A DNA stretch of 35,817 bases from Pseudaeromonas sp041911695. GTDB lineage: Bacteria; Pseudomonadota; Gammaproteobacteria; Enterobacterales; Aeromonadaceae. The stretch spans positions 1-35,817 of the forward strand of contig JAYROM010000035.1 of NCBI GenBank assembly GCA_041911695.1, in the 5' to 3' direction. A program made the position numbers and the translations under genes. Shown in pieces: positions 23,242-31,385 of this stretch (the first letter of the stretch is position 1; every line of letters begins with the position of its first letter). The notes beneath the pieces were generated by a model that searched no databases, was not told where the DNA came from, and saw only the letters and a list, made by a program, of their open reading frames with translations.

Positions 23242-24819
23242 ATGTTTGATTTTGCTTGGGTGATGGATCCAACCGCTTGGTTGGGCTTGTTGACCCTGGT
23301 GATCCTCGAGATTGTGCTCGGGATCGATAACCTGCTGTTTATTGCCATTCTGGCGGACAAACTGCCGCCGGAACAACGCGACCGTGCGCGACGCCTCGGG
23401 TTGTCACTGGCCCTGTTTATGCGCATGGGGCTGCTGTCCGCCATGGCCTGGCTGGTCACCTTGACCAGACCCTGGTTCAGTATCTGGGGACATGGCCTGT
23501 CTGGTCGTGACTTGATCCTGCTGATCGGCGGGTTCTTCCTGTTATTCAAAGCCACCCGCGAACTGCATGGCCGCCTGGAAGGCGAAGAGCATGGCACGGG
23601 CGAGAACCGGGTGTATGCGGCATTCTGGACCGTGGTCACCCAGATCGTGGTACTCGATGCGGTGTTCTCGCTGGATGCGGTGATTACCGCGGTCGGGATG
23701 GCGCAGCATCTGTCAGTGATGATGCTGGCGGTGGCGATTGCCATCGGCATCATGATCTGGGCCAGCAAACCGCTGACCGAATTCGTCAACCGCCATCCGA
23801 CACTGGTGATCCTGTGTCTGGGCTTTTTGCTGATGATCGGTTTCAGCTTGGTGGCCGAAGGGTTGGGCTTTCATATTCCGAAGGGCTATCTGTATGCCGC
23901 CATCGGTTTTTCTATTGTCATCGAGATGTTCAACCAGCTGGCGCGGAGCAACCAGACCAAGTTGCTGGCCGGCAAACTGCGCCGCCGGGAACGTACCGCC
24001 GAACTGGTGTTGCGCCTGATGGGCGATGCCAGACAGAACGATGCGCCGGGCACCTTCCAGGAGAGTTTGCTGCCGACGGCGGAAGACAACATGTTTGCCG
24101 ACGAGGAGAAGGAGATGGTCTCCCGCGTGCTGCAATTGTCATCCCTGCCGGTGCGGGCGGTGATGACGGTACGCCGTGATGTCGAGATGATCGATTTGGC
24201 GGAGGATGAGCAGCAGTTGTTGCAACGCTTGGCGGATACCCCGCACTCGCGCTTGGTGGTGATCCGCCAGGGCAACAAGGACATGCCGCTGGGGATTATC
24301 CGTAAGCGCGATGTGCTCGCTCGCCTGATTAACCAGCAGCCGTTGCAGCTGGATCAGATGATTCAGCAACCGCTGTGTTTGCCGGAGACCATCACGGTAT
24401 TGAATGCGCTGGAACAGTTTCGTCAGGCGAAGAATTATCTGGCATTTGTGCTGGATGAGTTTGGTAACTTCGAAGGGCTGGCAACCATCCGTGATGTGAT
24501 GGAGGGGATTGCCGGTAAACTGCCGGAGACCGGCGAAGAGGAGAGTGATCTGGTCGAGTTGGGGCCGGAGAGCTGGCGGGTGAGTGGCGACAGCCTGCTG
24601 CAGGATCTGCAGCGCCATATCGGTTTTCCGGCACCCGGCACCGCGCATTACCATACATTGGCTGGCTGGTTGATGGACTGGCTGCAGCGTCTACCGCAGG
24701 TCAACGAAGTGCTGGAATGGGAGGGTTGGCAGATAACCGTGATCTCCGTCCAGTCTCATCGTATTGAAACCCTGTGGCTAACTCGGCAAGATAGCCGACC
24801 AGAAGAGGCAACTCATTGA
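23242..24819 (+). CDS. TerC-family membrane protein with CBS pair and CorC/HlyC domain (YoaE/YegH-like)
   Basis: A 525-residue inner-membrane protein closely resembling E. coli YoaE and YegH. The N-terminal TerC domain has about seven helices (about 10-230), with conserved acidic intramembrane motifs LEIVLGIDNLLFIA and DAVFSLDAVITAVGM. A pair of CBS domains (about 290-420) and a CorC/HlyC-type C-terminal domain follow. TerC proteins are linked to metal (manganese) efflux and to metalation of exported proteins; the exact cargo of the CBS-containing type is unknown. ATG 23242 has TGGAG upstream. It ends at its own terminator. Confidence 0.9.
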   Translation: MFDFAWVMDPTAWLGLLTLVILEIVLGIDNLLFIAILADKLPPEQRDRARRLGLSLALFMRMGLLSAMAWLVTLTRPWFSIWGHGLSGRDLILLIGGFFLLFKATRELHGRLEGEEHGTGENRVYAAFWTVVTQIVVLDAVFSLDAVITAVGMAQHLSVMMLAVAIAIGIMIWASKPLTEFVNRHPTLVILCLGFLLMIGFSLVAEGLGFHIPKGYLYAAIGFSIVIEMFNQLARSNQTKLLAGKLRRRERTAELVLRLMGDARQNDAPGTFQESLLPTAEDNMFADEEKEMVSRVLQLSSLPVRAVMTVRRDVEMIDLAEDEQQLLQRLADTPHSRLVVIRQGNKDMPLGIIRKRDVLARLINQQPLQLDQMIQQPLCLPETITVLNALEQFRQAKNYLAFVLDEFGNFEGLATIRDVMEGIAGKLPETGEEESDLVELGPESWRVSGDSLLQDLQRHIGFPAPGTAHYHTLAGWLMDWLQRLPQVNEVLEWEGWQITVISVQSHRIETLWLTRQDSRPEEATH

Positions 24820-24822
24820 AAT

Positions 24823-24846
24823 AAGCCCCGTTGTGGGGCTTTTTCA
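24823..24846 (+). terminator. Terminator after the TerC-like gene
   Basis: AAGCCCC-GTTGT-GGGGCTT (24823-24841) forms a 7-bp stem followed by TTTTC, 3 nt past the stop codon. Confidence 0.85.
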
Positions 24847-24875
24847 TTGTGTTCACCCGCCATTAAGGAGAAAGC

Positions 24876-26621
24876 ATGACCGCACAGCCGCAGGCCGGGC
24901 AGGGGATGGGCATCATCGCCCGCATCGAGCAGTTCTGGTTGCAACAGGATAGTTGCAGCCGACGAGGGCCCTTGCTGGGCATGATGGCGGTGATGGCGCT
25001 GTTGCTGACCATTCAGAACCCGCTGTGGTATGGCATGGCACCGGCTTTTGATGCCTCGGTGTTTGCCAGCATGGGCAAGATGTGGGCCGATGGCGACGTG
25101 TTGTACCGCGATATGATCGACATCAAGGGACCGGTGATCTTCCTGCTCGATGCCATCGGTTACAAACTGGGCGGTTTTCGTGGTATGGCCCTGTTTGAAA
25201 CGGTGCTGTTGACCCTTGGCCTCTATTCTACCTGGCAGGCGCTGGCGCTACTGGCATTACGACCGCTGGCGCGCTTTGCCGCACTGCTCGGCGTGCTCGG
25301 GCTGATTGGCTTTCGCTACTACTACGGCAACATGACCGAAGACTGGGCGTTCTGCCTGGCGCTGGTTGCCCAGTACTCGTTTATGCGACTGCTGGTGGAT
25401 GGCCGCTTTAGCTGGCAACAGGCCTGGATCCCGGCACTGACCGTTGGGCTGGTGGCTCTGCTGCGCATGAACAATGCCGCCTTCTGGGCGGGCTGGTACC
25501 CGGTGCTGTTCCTCGGCTGGTGCTGGCAGGGCAAGTGGCGCGATGCGCTGGCGTTGCTGGCCTCGGCCTTGCTGGGGATCGCCGTGGTCGCGGTGCCGTT
25601 GGTGGCCTATTTCAATCACCACGGTGTATTGCAGGATTTCTGGTTCTACGGCTACGCCATCTTTATGGGCAACAATTACGGCAATGGTCACTCGCTGTCA
25701 GTGGGGGCGGTTGGCGTGTTCCGTACCGGCCTGATACTGCTGTTGCCGGGCGTGCTGTGGTTGCTCCATCACTGGCAGCATGATCTGCCGGCGCGTGCGC
25801 CGCGCGTCTGGACCTCGCTGGCGGCGGTACTGGTACTGGGGACTGTGGCCAGCGTGGTGGCTAACTCGGTCTCTGGCCATATCTATGATCACTATGACCA
25901 GATCGTGCTGGCGTTCCTGCCGTTGCCGCTGGCCCTGCTGTGCCAGGCGGCACCGGCGTTGCGTGAGCGTACCGGCCTGATTGCTGGGATGACGTTGGTC
26001 GCCTGGGTGGTCTATCTGGTGGTGCCACACCTGTTTTTTGTCTGGACCCGTTTTGAGTGGCCGATGGTGCAGGTGGTCAAGGTGCTGGCAACGGCTGCGG
26101 TGGTCGCCCTGCTGGCCGCCGTTGCACTGGTGATGGGGCTCAAGGTGCCGCAGGGCGAACGGCTGATCCGCCGTGGTGCTGTGGTGCTGCTGGGTGTGGT
26201 GCCCTGCCTGCTGCTGGCTTATTCGGTCTACTACGGCCTGATCAGCGGCCGTCCGTTCAATGCCCGCGGCTGGCAGCAGGTGCAGCAGGTGCGCGCCGAG
26301 ACCGCGCCGCAAGACCGCATCTGGGTCGAGGGGACCATTCCGCAGTTCTATGTCTGGGCGGATCGCAAGGCGGCTTCGCCCTATCTGTTCTTCGATAACG
26401 TGTCGCCGGGCTATGACGTCAAGGCGCGGGTACTGGCCGATCTGCAGCGGGTGCAGCCTAAGTTTGTGGTGGTGCGTAGCCGCTTGCTGGACAGCTACAC
26501 ACAGCAGCCGGAATCCTTGTCGGCGTCGCGCCAAGCGATGTTTGCTTACCTGTATGCGCACTACGATCTGGTTCAACCCGGGCTGTTCCGTATCAAGGGC
26601 TGGCAACCGGTGACGCCGTAA
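24876..26621 (+). CDS. Polytopic membrane protein, GT-C glycosyltransferase-like
   Basis: A 581-residue protein with about 11-12 hydrophobic helices and a soluble C-terminal region (about 470-581). After TM1 (about 32-50) comes a large first loop with an acidic motif, DASVFASMGKMWADGDVLYR, followed by DMIDIKGP. A metal- or lipid-phosphate-binding Asp pair in this loop is typical of GT-C enzymes (PMT/ArnT/Wzy-like) that move sugars from polyprenyl phosphate donors. This suggests envelope glycan synthesis, but donor and acceptor are unknown. ATG 24876 has AAGGAGAAAGC upstream. It stands alone between two terminators, with no glycan cluster beside it. Confidence 0.7.
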   Translation: MTAQPQAGQGMGIIARIEQFWLQQDSCSRRGPLLGMMAVMALLLTIQNPLWYGMAPAFDASVFASMGKMWADGDVLYRDMIDIKGPVIFLLDAIGYKLGGFRGMALFETVLLTLGLYSTWQALALLALRPLARFAALLGVLGLIGFRYYYGNMTEDWAFCLALVAQYSFMRLLVDGRFSWQQAWIPALTVGLVALLRMNNAAFWAGWYPVLFLGWCWQGKWRDALALLASALLGIAVVAVPLVAYFNHHGVLQDFWFYGYAIFMGNNYGNGHSLSVGAVGVFRTGLILLLPGVLWLLHHWQHDLPARAPRVWTSLAAVLVLGTVASVVANSVSGHIYDHYDQIVLAFLPLPLALLCQAAPALRERTGLIAGMTLVAWVVYLVVPHLFFVWTRFEWPMVQVVKVLATAAVVALLAAVALVMGLKVPQGERLIRRGAVVLLGVVPCLLLAYSVYYGLISGRPFNARGWQQVQQVRAETAPQDRIWVEGTIPQFYVWADRKAASPYLFFDNVSPGYDVKARVLADLQRVQPKFVVVRSRLLDSYTQQPESLSASRQAMFAYLYAHYDLVQPGLFRIKGWQPVTP

Positions 26622-26693
26622 CGTTCTATCGAATTAGGTCTGGCTCGCACCCTGACCAAGGGCGTCGGAGATGGCGCTGTATCGAGGATGGAT

Positions 26694-26728
26694 ATCGGGG
26701 CACCCTTGGCGAGTGCCCCGATTGTTTT
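26694..26728 (+). terminator. Terminator of the GT-C-like gene
   Basis: A 10-bp perfect stem (ATCGGGGCAC 26694-26703 with GTGCCCCGAT 26713-26722), a 9-nt loop, then TGTTTT. Confidence 0.85.
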
Positions 26729-26755
26729 GGTCGCGCTGCGGTGTGGCTAGCGGCC

Positions 26756-26784
26756 AAATAAAAAGTCCGCCGCAGCGGACTTTT
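26756..26784 (-). terminator. Terminator of the RimK-like cassette
   Basis: AAAAGTCCGC (26761-26770) pairs with GCGGACTTTT (26775-26784) around a CGCA loop. On the minus strand it is followed by further T-rich sequence, 26 nt past the ligase stop. It may work in both directions. Confidence 0.85.
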
Positions 26785-26810
26785 AGGAACGGGTGATACG
26801 CGTCGTGAGA

Positions 26811-27788
26811 CTACGACCGGCAGTCACCGTCGAACACGCCGAAATGGTCGCGGGCATACTGCACACGCTCTTCCGGTGTCATCTTGACGTTGCCCAGTTT
26901 TTCAATCTGACGCACCCGCGGCAGCATGCCGGCCGCATTCGCGGTCTGGATGGCCAGACCCGGACGGGCGTTCAGTTCGAGCAGCATCGGGCCGCGCTTC
27001 TTGTCCAGCACCATATCGGTACCGATATAGCCAAGACCGGACATCTCGTAGCAGCTGGCCGCCAGATTAAGCAGCTTCAACCAGTGGGGGACCACCAGTT
27101 CGAACAGATCTTTCTGCGTGTCCGGATGGTAACGGATCGGCTCGTTGTACTGCACCGCCCGTACAGCGCGGCCGGTACGGACGCAAATACCGACACCGAC
27201 TGCCCCTTGGTGCAGGTTGGCTTTGCCATCAGATGCGGCGGTGGACAGACGCATCATCGACATCACCGGGAAGCCCTTGAAGATGATAACGCGGGTATCC
27301 GGCACCCCTTCGAAGGAGTAGCCGTCAAACACGTCATCAAAATGGATCAGGTCTTCGACCAGCACGAAGTCTGGCTTGCCGCCCAGCGAGAACAGACCGG
27401 CCAGGATGTTGGAGATATGACGCTCCAGGTCGGCGACATTGCAAGGCGAACCGTTCGGCTTGAAGTACTGGCCATCCTCCTGACGGACGATAACCAGGAT
27501 ACCCTTACCGCCTGAGCCGCGTGCCGGCTTGATACAGAACCCGGACCAGTCTTTGACCATCTCGGCAATGCGGCCGACTTCATGCTGCTGCTGGATGGTG
27601 CCGATCAGTTTCGGCACCGTCACCCCGGCTGCGACCGCGATGTTCTTGGTCTTCAGTTTGTTATCCACCAAAGGATAAAACTGGCGCGGATTGTAGCGAC
27701 CAATGTAATTCACATTACGCTGGTTCATCCCCATGATGCCGAGGCTGGCCAGCTTGAACGGTGATGTATAGCGTTCCCAGAACCACAT
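26811..27788 (-). CDS. RimK-like ATP-grasp ligase (alpha-L-glutamate ligase-like)
   Basis: A 325-residue ATP-grasp protein predicted to join an amino acid or peptide to a carboxylate using ATP. The glycine-rich ATP loop is CIKPARGSGGKG (85-96), the nucleotide-contact strand is near VLVEDLI (142-148), and the magnesium site is LLELNARPG (Glu271, Asn273). No signal peptide or membrane helix, so it is cytoplasmic. RimK proper adds glutamates to ribosomal protein S6; this branch always accompanies a retropepsin-like protein and an inactive transglutaminase membrane protein, and its substrate is unknown. ATG 27788 lies 1 nt after the preceding stop and lacks its own strong Shine-Dalgarno, so translation is probably coupled. 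Confidence 0.85.
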   Translation of the reverse strand: MWFWERYTSPFKLASLGIMGMNQRNVNYIGRYNPRQFYPLVDNKLKTKNIAVAAGVTVPKLIGTIQQQHEVGRIAEMVKDWSGFCIKPARGSGGKGILVIVRQEDGQYFKPNGSPCNVADLERHISNILAGLFSLGGKPDFVLVEDLIHFDDVFDGYSFEGVPDTRVIIFKGFPVMSMMRLSTAASDGKANLHQGAVGVGICVRTGRAVRAVQYNEPIRYHPDTQKDLFELVVPHWLKLLNLAASCYEMSGLGYIGTDMVLDKKRGPMLLELNARPGLAIQTANAAGMLPRVRQIEKLGNVKMTPEERVQYARDHFGVFDGDCRS

Positions 27789-27789
27789 A

Positions 27790-29298
27790 TTACTTTTTCA
27801 GCTCGTCAGCCAGGGGCTTGAATCGCTTCAACTCGGAGAGGCGATAGCCAGTGTAGTTACCCATCAGCAGTACGGCGGCCATGATGATCAGCTGCAAGCC
27901 GAGGAAGTTGAAGGTCAGGTGCTGGACCAGGCTGTTGTTCATCGCCAGGTAGGCCAGTACCGCAACCAGCAAGGAACCACCGCCCTGCTTGACGACCTGC
28001 TTCGGACCCTCTTCTTCCCACAGGATGGACATACGTTCGATGGTCCACGACAGGATGATCATCGGGAAGAAGGTGATACGCATCCCTTCGCTCAGACCCA
28101 GCTTGTAGGTCAGCACCGAGAGGAAGCAGATGATACCGATAACCGTGATAATCACCGCCGAGATACGCGACACCAGCAACAGGTTTAGTCGTGATAGCCA
28201 GGAGCGGATCACCAGCCCGACGCCGACAATCGACAGGAAGCCGAGCAGGCCCACCACCAGGTTGGTTTGCAGGAAGGCGATTGCGATCAGCACCGGCATG
28301 AAGGTGCCTGAGGTCTTGAGACCGACCAGCACGCGCAGGAACACCACCACCAGTACCCCGATTGGGATCAGCAGGATGCCCTTGAACAGGGCCTGCTCTT
28401 CTACCGGCAAGGTATCAACCGAGAAGTTGAGCATGTTGGTGTGTTCGAACTTGGCGGTCAGTGCCTTGGCGACGGCGACTTGCTTGCGAATGATGGAGAA
28501 GGTGACTCGCGACTTGCTACCACCGGTGACATCCAGCAGCGATTGCGAGTTGTATTCCCACATCAGCAGGTTGGCCGGCTGGCCCTGGACGCCGGTTTGC
28601 GGATCGAACAGGTCATACTTGTCGTCCTTGAACACCTGGACATAGTCGACCAGCGCCTGGCGACGACGGCCATCTTCCATGTTCACGGCACGCACCACAC
28701 GGGCCGGAATATCGGCCATGTTCAGCATGTCGACCACCAACTGGGCGCGCGACTTGTGGTTGCGCAGCAGTTCGGCGTTCTGATCCTGGTTCTGGAACTC
28801 TTTGAGAATTTCGCGAGTCAGGGTGTAAGCATCTGCCGAACGCTCCTTGGCGCGCTCGATGATCTGCGACATCGCGGTGGCGAACGGCTCTTTCTCGATC
28901 ACCTTCTCGATCGCCGGCGGGGTAGCGGGCAGCGCGCGGGCATACGGGTCACTCAACATATCGACGCGATAGTAGAGCTCCTGATGGCCCTTGGCATTAC
29001 GCACCGACCACTCGGCGCGGGTGGTGCCATCCTTGTCAACGAAGGAGAGTCCGTAGCCCGGGCTGGCGGCTGACTCGTCCACCAGGGTGAAACCCTGCTG
29101 GGTCGACGGAATAGCCAGTGATGCCACGACCGGTTGGTCGTTGGCATCAAACTCGACCTTGGCTTCTACCGACCAGATATGGCGGTATTCACCGGGCAGC
29201 CATGGCACATCGAAGGCCATGTGACGATAGATCATCAAGCCAAGCCCTACGATAAACAGCATGGCGACGACGATGTAAAAGGGGCGACGGGAGACCAT
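27790..29298 (-). CDS. Inner-membrane protein with inactive transglutaminase domain and 7 TM helices (UUP1 type)
   Basis: 502 residues. One N-terminal helix (about 7-25) leads into a periplasmic region (about 30-290), and a block of C-terminal helices covers about 300-485. Within the periplasmic part, residues about 185-250 follow the transglutaminase fold. The catalytic Cys and His are not in place (HKSRAQLVVDML, LVDYVQVF), while the Asp strand (YDLFDPQTG) remains, so it should bind rather than cut or link peptides. It sits between the retropepsin-like gene (3-nt gap) and the ATP-grasp ligase gene (1-nt gap), suggesting a membrane scaffold joining periplasmic and cytoplasmic partners. Function unknown. 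Confidence 0.85.
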   Translation of the reverse strand: MVSRRPFYIVVAMLFIVGLGLMIYRHMAFDVPWLPGEYRHIWSVEAKVEFDANDQPVVASLAIPSTQQGFTLVDESAASPGYGLSFVDKDGTTRAEWSVRNAKGHQELYYRVDMLSDPYARALPATPPAIEKVIEKEPFATAMSQIIERAKERSADAYTLTREILKEFQNQDQNAELLRNHKSRAQLVVDMLNMADIPARVVRAVNMEDGRRRQALVDYVQVFKDDKYDLFDPQTGVQGQPANLLMWEYNSQSLLDVTGGSKSRVTFSIIRKQVAVAKALTAKFEHTNMLNFSVDTLPVEEQALFKGILLIPIGVLVVVFLRVLVGLKTSGTFMPVLIAIAFLQTNLVVGLLGFLSIVGVGLVIRSWLSRLNLLLVSRISAVIITVIGIICFLSVLTYKLGLSEGMRITFFPMIILSWTIERMSILWEEEGPKQVVKQGGGSLLVAVLAYLAMNNSLVQHLTFNFLGLQLIIMAAVLLMGNYTGYRLSELKRFKPLADELKK

Positions 29299-29301
29299 GG
29301 G

Positions 29302-30342
29302 TTATTTGGTGTCCTTGGTGGATTCTTCGGTGGCGTCGGCGTCATCCGCCGGCTTTTTCACCTTGGCGGCCGGCTTTTTGTCGGCGGCAGGTTTTTTGGT
29401 GTCAGCAGCCTTCTTGGTGTCGGTTGCTTTCTTGTCGGTCGCCTTGGCATCGGCAGCCGGCTTCTTGTCGGCATCTGCTTTGTCCGCAGCGGCCTTATCA
29501 GCAGCGGCTTTGTCGGCGGCCGCCTTGGCGGCTTCCTTCTTCGAGGTCACGTTCAGTGCCGCATCTGGCTTCGGCTGGATGAATTCGCGTGCCACGTCGA
29601 CCACGGCCACATCCTTGATGAACTCGCGACCCAACAACAGCGAGAAGTCCATTTCAGAGCGGTCCTTCAAGCTGAATTCGGCCTTTTCGGTCAAGGAGCC
29701 AATCTGGATGGTCAGACGGACCACGGGACGACGGTCGGTACCGTCAGCCGAGGCCTGCTTGATGCGCACGTAGCGCACGAACGGTGCTTCGAGATCCAGG
29801 CTCTTGCCACCGTCCAGCGGCATCTTGAATTTGACCCAGCGCTTGCCTTCACGTTCAAACACTGTGATATCGGTCGCGCTGATAGAGGAGGTGGCCGCAC
29901 CGGTATCGACACGGGTCTGGAAGGCGCCATTGGCCTCTTCGACATACACCCACTCGGATTCGCCGAGGAACAGTTTACCATCCGCCGTGGTCAGGCCGGG
30001 CTCGACCACCGGGCAGGAAGCCTTGTCCTTGTCACTCATATTGCTACGTACCACCTGTTGCATCTGCCGGCTCAACTGCTGCTGCAGGTTTTTCAGATCC
30101 TGAATCGCCTGGCGGGTCTTGTCCTGCTGGGCCAGCAGCTCCTTCAGATTACCGTCCATCTGGACATTCTGATCCAGGATCCGCTGTTGACCCTGGACAA
30201 CCGTTTGCTGGATGCGGGCTTCACTGCTCGTGAGGTCAGTCTTGAGTTGGTCAGCTGACTGGGCAGATTGTTCTGCCAGCACATAACCTGGAATTAACAA
30301 CAAGGGGATCAAAGCGCTACGCGGAAATCGAGTTGTTTTCAT
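29302..30342 (-). CDS. Exported retropepsin-like protein (RimB/'ATP-dependent zinc protease' family) with Ala/Lys-rich tail
   Basis: 346 residues from ATG 30342; a TTG 27 nt earlier is weaker because it places extra residues before the signal peptide. Order: signal peptide (about 1-23), coiled coil (about 28-105), and a retropepsin-like domain (about 110-255) with catalytic-type VDTGAATSSI (Asp146) and the LLLGREF psi-loop motif. A low-complexity tail (about 265-346) holds AAADK repeats and runs of Lys, Ala and Asp. Databases often call this family zinc protease, but the visible motifs are those of an aspartyl protease half-site that would act as a dimer. First gene of the three-gene cassette, 59 nt after cmoB, with a TACAAT -10-like box at 30384-30379. 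Confidence 0.82.
   Translation of the reverse strand: MKTTRFPRSALIPLLLIPGYVLAEQSAQSADQLKTDLTSSEARIQQTVVQGQQRILDQNVQMDGNLKELLAQQDKTRQAIQDLKNLQQQLSRQMQQVVRSNMSDKDKASCPVVEPGLTTADGKLFLGESEWVYVEEANGAFQTRVDTGAATSSISATDITVFEREGKRWVKFKMPLDGGKSLDLEAPFVRYVRIKQASADGTDRRPVVRLTIQIGSLTEKAEFSLKDRSEMDFSLLLGREFIKDVAVVDVAREFIQPKPDAALNVTSKKEAAKAAADKAAADKAAADKADADKKPAADAKATDKKATDTKKAADTKKPAADKKPAAKVKKPADDADATEESTKDTK
29305..29547 (-). repeat. Low-complexity Ala/Lys/Asp coding repeats
   Basis: Encodes the C-terminal tail of the retropepsin-like protein. Three AAADK units in a row (residues about 275-288) are followed by degenerate TDKK, TKKA and DKKPAA units. In the DNA these appear as recurring GCGGCTTTGTC-like and GGCTTTTT-like blocks on the plus strand, which could slip during replication. 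Confidence 0.75.
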
Positions 30343-30401
30343 GGACGTTGTCTTGTTTTGGTTAAACAAATTAGGGTTATTGTATCTGAGTCGGTGAGGG
30401 T

Positions 30402-31385
30402 CTAATAGCTACCGGCGCGGCGGTTGGCAATAAAAATGGCACGTTTCGGTGCGGGATGTCCTTCAATAGTAAGAGCTGGATCGCGAGGGTCAAGGAATTC
30501 AGCGAGGGAATCATTACGCATCCAGTCAGTGCGACGCTGCTCCTCGACCGAGGTGACATTCACATCGACCACGCGAATATTCTCGAAACCACTACGCGCC
30601 AGCCAGCCGGTCAGGGCCGGAATCGACGGAATAAACCAGACATTGCGCATCTGCGCATAGCGGTCTTCCGGCAGCAGCACATCATGGTCATCACCATCAA
30701 TAATCAAGGTCTCCAGCACCAGTTCGCCGCCATCACGCAACTGATCGCGCAGTTGTAGCAGATGGTCGATTGGCGAACGACGGTGATAAAGCACCCCCAT
30801 CGAGAACACGGTATCAAACGCCTCACTGACCGGCAGCTCTTCAATGCCGAGTGGCAACAGGTGGATATCCTGCGGCTGGCCAGCCAGTTGATGAATCGCG
30901 CGGAACTGGCAGAGGAACAGGGCGGAGGGGTCGATGCCAATCACCAGATCGGCACCGGCGCCGAGCATGCGCCACATGTGATAGCCACTACCGCAACCGA
31001 CATCCAGCACATGGCGTCCGGTCAGCGGGGTAATGTGTTCCACCAAGCGATCCCATTTCCAATCCGAGCGCCATTCGGTGTCGATATGAATGCCGAACAG
31101 GTGGAAGGGGCCCTTGCGCCACGGATGCAGCAGTTGCAGCAGATTAGCCAGTTTCTCCTGCTCGCCGGGGCTGATTTCAGCGGCGTTACCGAGTAGCACG
31201 CCGTCCTGCAGGTTGCGGTAGCTGGCCTGGTAACTTTTCAGTTTATTGAGAACACGAATCCAGCCGGGCAGGCTGCCATGCTGTTGGTCATGCTGCCAGG
31301 CATGCAGACGGGCTGGGATCTGCTGCAGCCAGGGTTGCAGGCGGTCGCGGGCGATACGGGCGTAAAAATCGGCAAAATCCATCAT
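30402..31385 (-). CDS. cmoB: tRNA U34 carboxymethyltransferase CmoB
   Basis: Transfers the carboxymethyl group of carboxy-SAM to 5-hydroxyuridine-34 of tRNA, completing cmo5U and widening wobble decoding. 327 residues, with the methyltransferase motif DVGCGSGYHMWRM, then SMGVLYHRRSP, ETLIIDGD and EQRRTDWM as in E. coli CmoB (323). Two adjacent ATGs (31385 and 31382) overlap the cmoA stop; both give the MDFADFY family start. Upstream frame extension into cmoA is not used. It is translationally coupled to cmoA, which makes its cofactor. Confidence 0.96.
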   Translation of the reverse strand: MMDFADFYARIARDRLQPWLQQIPARLHAWQHDQQHGSLPGWIRVLNKLKSYQASYRNLQDGVLLGNAAEISPGEQEKLANLLQLLHPWRKGPFHLFGIHIDTEWRSDWKWDRLVEHITPLTGRHVLDVGCGSGYHMWRMLGAGADLVIGIDPSALFLCQFRAIHQLAGQPQDIHLLPLGIEELPVSEAFDTVFSMGVLYHRRSPIDHLLQLRDQLRDGGELVLETLIIDGDDHDVLLPEDRYAQMRNVWFIPSIPALTGWLARSGFENIRVVDVNVTSVEEQRRTDWMRNDSLAEFLDPRDPALTIEGHPAPKRAIFIANRRAGSY

